Of a stretch of DNA of 64,000 nt, positions 60,418 to 64,000 are shown piece by piece (the first letter of the stretch is position 1; every line of letters begins with the position of its first letter). A model generated the notes under the pieces. That model saw only the letters and a program-made list of their open reading frames with translations. It was not told the DNA's origin and did no database searches. Origin of the DNA: Acetobacter syzygii (GTDB lineage Bacteria > Pseudomonadota > Alphaproteobacteria > Acetobacterales > Acetobacteraceae); the NCBI RefSeq assembly GCF_000964225.1, contig NZ_BAMZ01000009.1, forward strand, positions 1 to 64,000, read 5' to 3'. The position numbers and the translations under genes are program-made.

Positions 60418-61058
60418 GACTCGGCCCTTAAACGATCCATCCAGTCCTCTGCCTCATCGGCTTCCATCTCCAGCGCCCGCTGGGCAACATCACGCGCAAA
60501 GCCTGCGCGGGCCAACACACCAAGGGCACGGTTCTGCCGGGCCAGTGCAGCGGCATCCTCCTCCTCACACTCCGGGGCGGAGGAAAGGGCAAATGGCCCA
60601 AGCCTGCGCTTGCGGGCCAGCACCAGAGCTGCGCACAGTTCCCGCTCCGTGGAGCCAAGCGTTCCCACGGCGGTTTCCAGTGCCTCATCGCGCAATTCCG
60701 GGGCCACGCCTTTGGCCGCCAGATGCGCCTGCACCGCACGCCCGGAGCGCCCGGAGCGAACAAGCCGCCGCACGCGGGAACGGGCAAAAACAGCATCATC
60801 CACCGCACCAAGGCGCACCATATCGTCCACAACCTCAGCCACTACAGACTGCAAGGCCGCCACCTGTTCGGCCACAAGGTCCGGGCAGTCCCCCGCACGT
60901 ATGGCTTTTTGTGCCCAGCGGGCCAGCCGGCGCTGCAGAACCTGCTCCAGCCCCTGCCGGGTGGTGCCAAACCGTGCCAGATGCGCCAGTGCGGCCTCCC
61001 GCAGGGCCGCGCGCTGCGGAGGAGGAGTGGACTGGGGTAAGGACGCTGTATTTTCCAT
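60414..61058 (-). CDS. recX: RecX-like regulator of RecA
   Basis: A 214-residue protein that matches the RecX family: three-helix repeats with LAHLARFGTTRQGLEQVL and the RRLVRSGRSGRAVQAHL block. RecX caps and trims RecA filaments. I chose ATG at 61058; a TTG at 61079 is the alternative. No recA is beside it. It is upstream of and coupled to the CHAP gene, an uncommon pairing. Confidence 0.85.
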   Translation of the reverse strand: MENTASLPQSTPPPQRAALREAALAHLARFGTTRQGLEQVLQRRLARWAQKAIRAGDCPDLVAEQVAALQSVVAEVVDDMVRLGAVDDAVFARSRVRRLVRSGRSGRAVQAHLAAKGVAPELRDEALETAVGTLGSTERELCAALVLARKRRLGPFALSSAPECEEEDAAALARQNRALGVLARAGFARDVAQRALEMEADEAEDWMDRLRAES

Positions 61059-61162
61059 CGGTGCCAGTATTATGCGCAATGTTGCGCTGGCGTGCCACCT
61101 CTTCCCTCACCCCCGGCGCAACTATGCGCATAATTGGTATGCAAAATTGTCAATCCAGAAGT

Positions 61163-61192
61163 TTGACACCCGCAACATGAACACGGCATTAT
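61163..61192 (+). promoter_or_regulatory. Candidate promoter ahead of argD
   Basis: A perfect -35 box TTGACA (61163-61168) and a CATTAT -10 box (61187-61192) with an 18-bp spacer predict a start near 61199. The next hairpin begins only about twelve bases later. Confidence 0.5.
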
Positions 61193-61210
61193 ACAAAAAG
61201 CGCAACGGGC

Positions 61211-61247
61211 CGCCCGCTCCACCCATTTACGGTAGCGGGCGTTTTTT
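61211..61247 (+). terminator. Terminator-like hairpin in the argD leader
   Basis: CGCCCGCT (61211-61218) pairs with AGCGGGCG (61234-61241), followed by TTTTTT, and an inner ACC/GGT pair can extend it. It lies about 65 bases before argD and just after the predicted transcription start, so it could attenuate argDF or end a very short RNA. A 35-codon frame (61177-61284) runs through it but has no good ribosome site. Confidence 0.6.
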
Positions 61248-61311
61248 GTTTTGCGCTGTTCCAGACTCCCTCATTCAGGTTTGATAACCACCAACATAAA
61301 GACCGGATTCC

Positions 61312-62520
61312 ATGATTCCTCCCCTGATGCCGACCTATAAGCGTGCCGACCTCGCCTTTGAGCGGGGCGAAGGCTCTTGGCTGTACGCATCGGATGGACG
61401 ACGATTTCTGGATTTTGCGGCAGGCATTGCCACCTGCTCCATTGGTCACGCGCACCCGCATCTGGTCGAAACCATAAGCCAGCAGGCTGCACGGGTTATG
61501 CATGTCTCCAACCTGTTCCGCATTCCGCAGGCGGAACAGTTGGCTGAACGGCTTGTGGCCAACAGTTTTGCGGAGAGCGTTTTTTTCTGCAACTCTGGTG
61601 CGGAAGCCAACGAAGGCATGGTCAAGATGGCCCGTCGTGCCCAGATGATGGCAGGCCACCCCGAACGGACCGAAATCATCTGCATGGATGGTGCGTTCCA
61701 CGGGCGCACGCTGGCCATGCTCTCCGCCACAGGCAACCCCAAGTATCTGGAAGGGTTTGGCACGCCGGTTACGGACTTTGTGCATGTTCCCTTTAACGAT
61801 ATTGAAGCCGTCAAGGCAGCCATAACCCCCCGCACGGCGGCTGTTATGCTCGAACCCATTCAGGGCGAAAGCGGCATTAAGTGCGCAAGCGTTGAATACC
61901 TGCGTGCCTTGCGCGCTCTTTGTGACCAGACCGGCGTGCTGCTGGCACTGGACGAAGTGCAGAGCGGTGTTGGCCGCACAGGTCGCCTATTTGCCCACCA
62001 GTGGGCTGGCATTACACCTGATGTGATGAGCACCGCCAAAGGGCTTGGAGGGGGCTTCCCCATCGGGGCCATTCTGGCAACCGAGACTGTAGCCAGAGCC
62101 ATGACGGCAGGTACTCACGGCACTACCTTTGGTGGCAACCCACTGGCCTGTGCTGCGGCCAATGCCGTGCTGGACGTCCTCCTTGCTCCCGGTTTTCTGG
62201 ATCAGGTTTGTGCCCGTGCCGCCCTGCTGGACGAACTGCTTGACAGTCTGGTGGCAGATGCCCCCGATATTTTTGAACAGCGCCGCGGCCTTGGCCTGCT
62301 GATCGGCCTGCGCTGCGTACCTGCTGTTGCAGAGGTACAGGCCGCCGCGCAGGAAGCCGGGCTGCTCTGCGTAACTGCGGGCGATAACGTACTGCGCCTT
62401 GTGCCGCCCCTGACCGTAACGGAAGAAGACTGCCGCAAGGCCGTAGCCATGCTGGTACAAGCCGTAACCAGCCTTAAAACCACGAACAAAAATAAATCAG
62501 TGCTGGAGGCAACCCCATGA
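61312..62520 (+). CDS. argD: Acetylornithine aminotransferase
   Basis: A 402-residue class III PLP aminotransferase that makes N-acetylornithine in arginine synthesis. The PLP lysine is in STAKGLGGGFP; the DEVQSGVGRTG loop and the NSGAEANEGMVK block are typical. It overlaps argF by four bases. Many members also accept succinyl-diaminopimelate precursors, so it may serve lysine synthesis too. A terminator-like hairpin precedes it. Confidence 0.95.
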   Translation: MIPPLMPTYKRADLAFERGEGSWLYASDGRRFLDFAAGIATCSIGHAHPHLVETISQQAARVMHVSNLFRIPQAEQLAERLVANSFAESVFFCNSGAEANEGMVKMARRAQMMAGHPERTEIICMDGAFHGRTLAMLSATGNPKYLEGFGTPVTDFVHVPFNDIEAVKAAITPRTAAVMLEPIQGESGIKCASVEYLRALRALCDQTGVLLALDEVQSGVGRTGRLFAHQWAGITPDVMSTAKGLGGGFPIGAILATETVARAMTAGTHGTTFGGNPLACAAANAVLDVLLAPGFLDQVCARAALLDELLDSLVADAPDIFEQRRGLGLLIGLRCVPAVAEVQAAAQEAGLLCVTAGDNVLRLVPPLTVTEEDCRKAVAMLVQAVTSLKTTNKNKSVLEATP

Positions 62521-63515
62521 GCGCCGCTCTTTCCACCTCTTCCATAACGCCGGTGCAAACGGGGCTACGCCATTTTCTGGACATCAAGGATCTGGATGCG
62601 GCAACCCTGCGCCAGATCCTTGATGTTGCCAGCAGCATGAAGCGGATGCAGCAGAACCGCCGTTTTCCGTTGCACCCACGCCAGCCACTGGCCGGGCGAC
62701 AGCTTGGGCTTATCCTGTCCAAACCCTCCACGCGCACGCGGGTTTCCTTTGAGGTGGGGATGCGCCAGCTTGGGGGGGATGCCGTTGTGCTCAGCCCACA
62801 GGACATGCAGATCGGCCGGGGGGAAACACTGGCCGATACAGCGCGCGTGCTCTCCCGCTTTGTAGATGCAATTGTACTGCGGACGGGGAACACCACAAAC
62901 CTGCATGAACTGGCACGCTGGAGCACCAGCCCGGTTATTAACGGACTGACCCCCAGCTCTCACCCCGTACAGATTTTGGCCGATATCATGACGTTCGAAG
63001 AACATCGTGGTCCCGTCCGTGGCCGCACGTTTGCATGGACGGGGGACGGCAACAATGTACTGGTCTCCCTGATTGAAGGGGCCGTACGCTTTGGCTTCAG
63101 GCTCCGTGCGGCAACCCCTCTCCAGATGCAGCCCCCGCAGGACGTTCTGGACTGGGCAAAGCGTGAAGGCGGTGATGTGGAGTGGATGGAAGACCCCCGC
63201 GCCGCTGTGAACAATGCGGACTGCATTGTAACAGATACATGGGTCAGCATGTCCGACTCGCACGAAGAGGCTGCCTCGCGCATGACGCGGCTGGAACCCT
63301 ACCGCGTGGATACAAAATTGATGGCCCTTGCAGCCCCGGATGCCCTGTTCATGCACTGCCTGCCTGCCCATATTGGTGAGGAAGTGACACAGGACGTGTT
63401 TGAAGGCCCACACTCCGTTGTGTTTGACGAGGCCGAAAACCGCCTGCACGCCCAAAAGGGCATTCTGGCATGGACAATGGGAGGCTCCAACTGGACCTCC
63501 TTTGGCAAGGAATGA
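62517..63515 (+). CDS. argF: Ornithine carbamoyltransferase
   Basis: A 332-residue enzyme that converts ornithine and carbamoyl phosphate to citrulline. The carbamoyl-phosphate motif STRTR lies at residues 71-75, and the ornithine-binding FMHCLPAH is present with the TDTWVSM loop ahead of it. ATG at 62517 overlaps the argD stop by four bases. A small conserved gene follows four bases later. Confidence 0.96.
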   Translation: MSAALSTSSITPVQTGLRHFLDIKDLDAATLRQILDVASSMKRMQQNRRFPLHPRQPLAGRQLGLILSKPSTRTRVSFEVGMRQLGGDAVVLSPQDMQIGRGETLADTARVLSRFVDAIVLRTGNTTNLHELARWSTSPVINGLTPSSHPVQILADIMTFEEHRGPVRGRTFAWTGDGNNVLVSLIEGAVRFGFRLRAATPLQMQPPQDVLDWAKREGGDVEWMEDPRAAVNNADCIVTDTWVSMSDSHEEAASRMTRLEPYRVDTKLMALAAPDALFMHCLPAHIGEEVTQDVFEGPHSVVFDEAENRLHAQKGILAWTMGGSNWTSFGKE

Positions 63516-63519
63516 ACCA

Positions 63520-63837
63520 ATGAGTGATGCGGAAAGACCCGTTATGCCTACCTCCACGGAAGATACGCCCTCTGTTCCCGGCTGGGTTGAACCTGCACTG
63601 GACAAAATTCTGGCGACCCTTCCTTTCGGGGCGGACAAGCTGGCTCCTTTCCGCGCCTCTTATCTGGACTGCCTGGCAGGGTGTGGCCGTGCAGGCGATC
63701 TGGATATGGAGCATGATGCCTGCCGCAAGGGGATGTTGCGTGCCCTGACCGACTCACTAGGTCTCTCCCAGACTGCTGCCCGCACGCTGGAGCAGCAGCT
63801 TGAAAAACTTGAACTGGATATTTCCGCTCAGGTCTGA
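63520..63837 (+). CDS. Small conserved protein of unknown function after argF
   Basis: A 105-residue soluble protein, acidic and helical in its C-terminal half (RALTDSLGLSQTAARTLEQQLEKLE). Three cysteines (DCLAGC and ACRKG) are present but no known motif. ATG at 63520 is four bases after the argF stop, so it is likely co-transcribed. I do not recognise a family. The 116 bases after it hold no other gene. Confidence 0.65.
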   Translation: MSDAERPVMPTSTEDTPSVPGWVEPALDKILATLPFGADKLAPFRASYLDCLAGCGRAGDLDMEHDACRKGMLRALTDSLGLSQTAARTLEQQLEKLELDISAQV

Positions 63838-63953
63838 CCGTACCCCATAGCCCAGTGCTGAAACACCACAGGCTTTGGCGTACCATCACTCCCCCCGTCC
63901 ACATGGCTCAGGGGGTGACCTTTATTTTGTTATTGGCAGGATAGAACGTTTTT

Positions 63954-64000
63954 ATGGAAAAACCGGCTTTTCTCGACCGTGATCGCCCCGATGTTCCCGG
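63954..64000 (+). CDS. hslO: Start of a gene cut by the window edge, probably Hsp33 (hslO)
   Basis: Only the first 15 codons are present (MEKPAFLDRDRPDVP). The position after argF matches the usual argF-hslO neighbourhood of Alphaproteobacteria, and the start looks like alphaproteobacterial Hsp33, a redox-activated chaperone. The zinc-binding C-terminus is outside the window, so the call is tentative. Confidence 0.4.
   Translation, partial: MEKPAFLDRDRPDVP

Overview
The window looks like chromosomal DNA of an acetic acid bacterium (Acetobacteraceae, probably Acetobacter or a close relative). The basis is protein content typical of Alphaproteobacteria (DUF2125, DUF1491, DUF3035 and DUF3597 proteins; dprA-topA-rnr; an overlapping pyrB and inactive-looking pyrC; argD-argF followed by a probable hslO) and moderately high GC. 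It is dense with single-copy housekeeping genes. I see no rRNA, tRNA, insertion sequence, integrase, prophage or CRISPR array. The genus is inference.

Layout. 0-5 kb (+): a GtrA-like membrane protein, alaS, then psd and pssA, the two steps that make phosphatidylethanolamine. 5-12.3 kb (-): six tightly coupled genes for a membrane complex with the gene order of hydrogenase-4 (HyfB, C, E, F, G, I), behind a methyltransferase gene. Its large subunit has lost the cysteines that hold nickel and iron. 12.4-19 kb: gloB, a DUF2125 protein, a 350-bp AT-rich gap with two perfect DnaA boxes (candidate replication origin), plsC, ahcY, a DUF3597 protein and an L,D-transpeptidase. 18.7-26.2 kb (-): the 2-oxoglutarate dehydrogenase genes sucA-sucB-lpd, the last with its own lipoyl domain, then zapE. 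26.2-28.8 kb: an AhpD-like protein and comEC. 28.8-42.6 kb (+): gltX, pyrB, a pyrC-like gene, plsY, dprA, topA, rnr, a CtpA-type protease, a DUF1491 protein and an OmpA-type outer-membrane protein. 42.7-48.9 kb: cysK divergent from an Rrf2-type regulator, two exported proteins of unknown role, parE and an RhtA-like exporter. 49-61 kb (-): a lone nuoM, mutL, a DUF3035 lipoprotein, lspA, ileS, ribF, mtnC, mtnD, mtnB, tatA, a CHAP lipoprotein and recX. 61.3-64 kb (+): argD, argF, a small conserved protein and the start of a probable hslO.

How the genes work together. Several sets share a pathway: psd/pssA with plsC and plsY (phospholipid synthesis), sucA/sucB/lpd (2-oxoglutarate dehydrogenase), pyrB with its pseudo-dihydroorotase partner (pyrimidines), argD/argF (arginine), mtnB/C/D with ahcY (sulfur-methyl recycling), cysK with its Rrf2 neighbour (cysteine), and comEC with dprA (DNA uptake). 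The most unusual item is the Hyf-like complex. Every frame is open and the genes overlap by a few bases, yet neither the NiFe site nor the usual proton-channel motifs can be recognised, so what it does is open.
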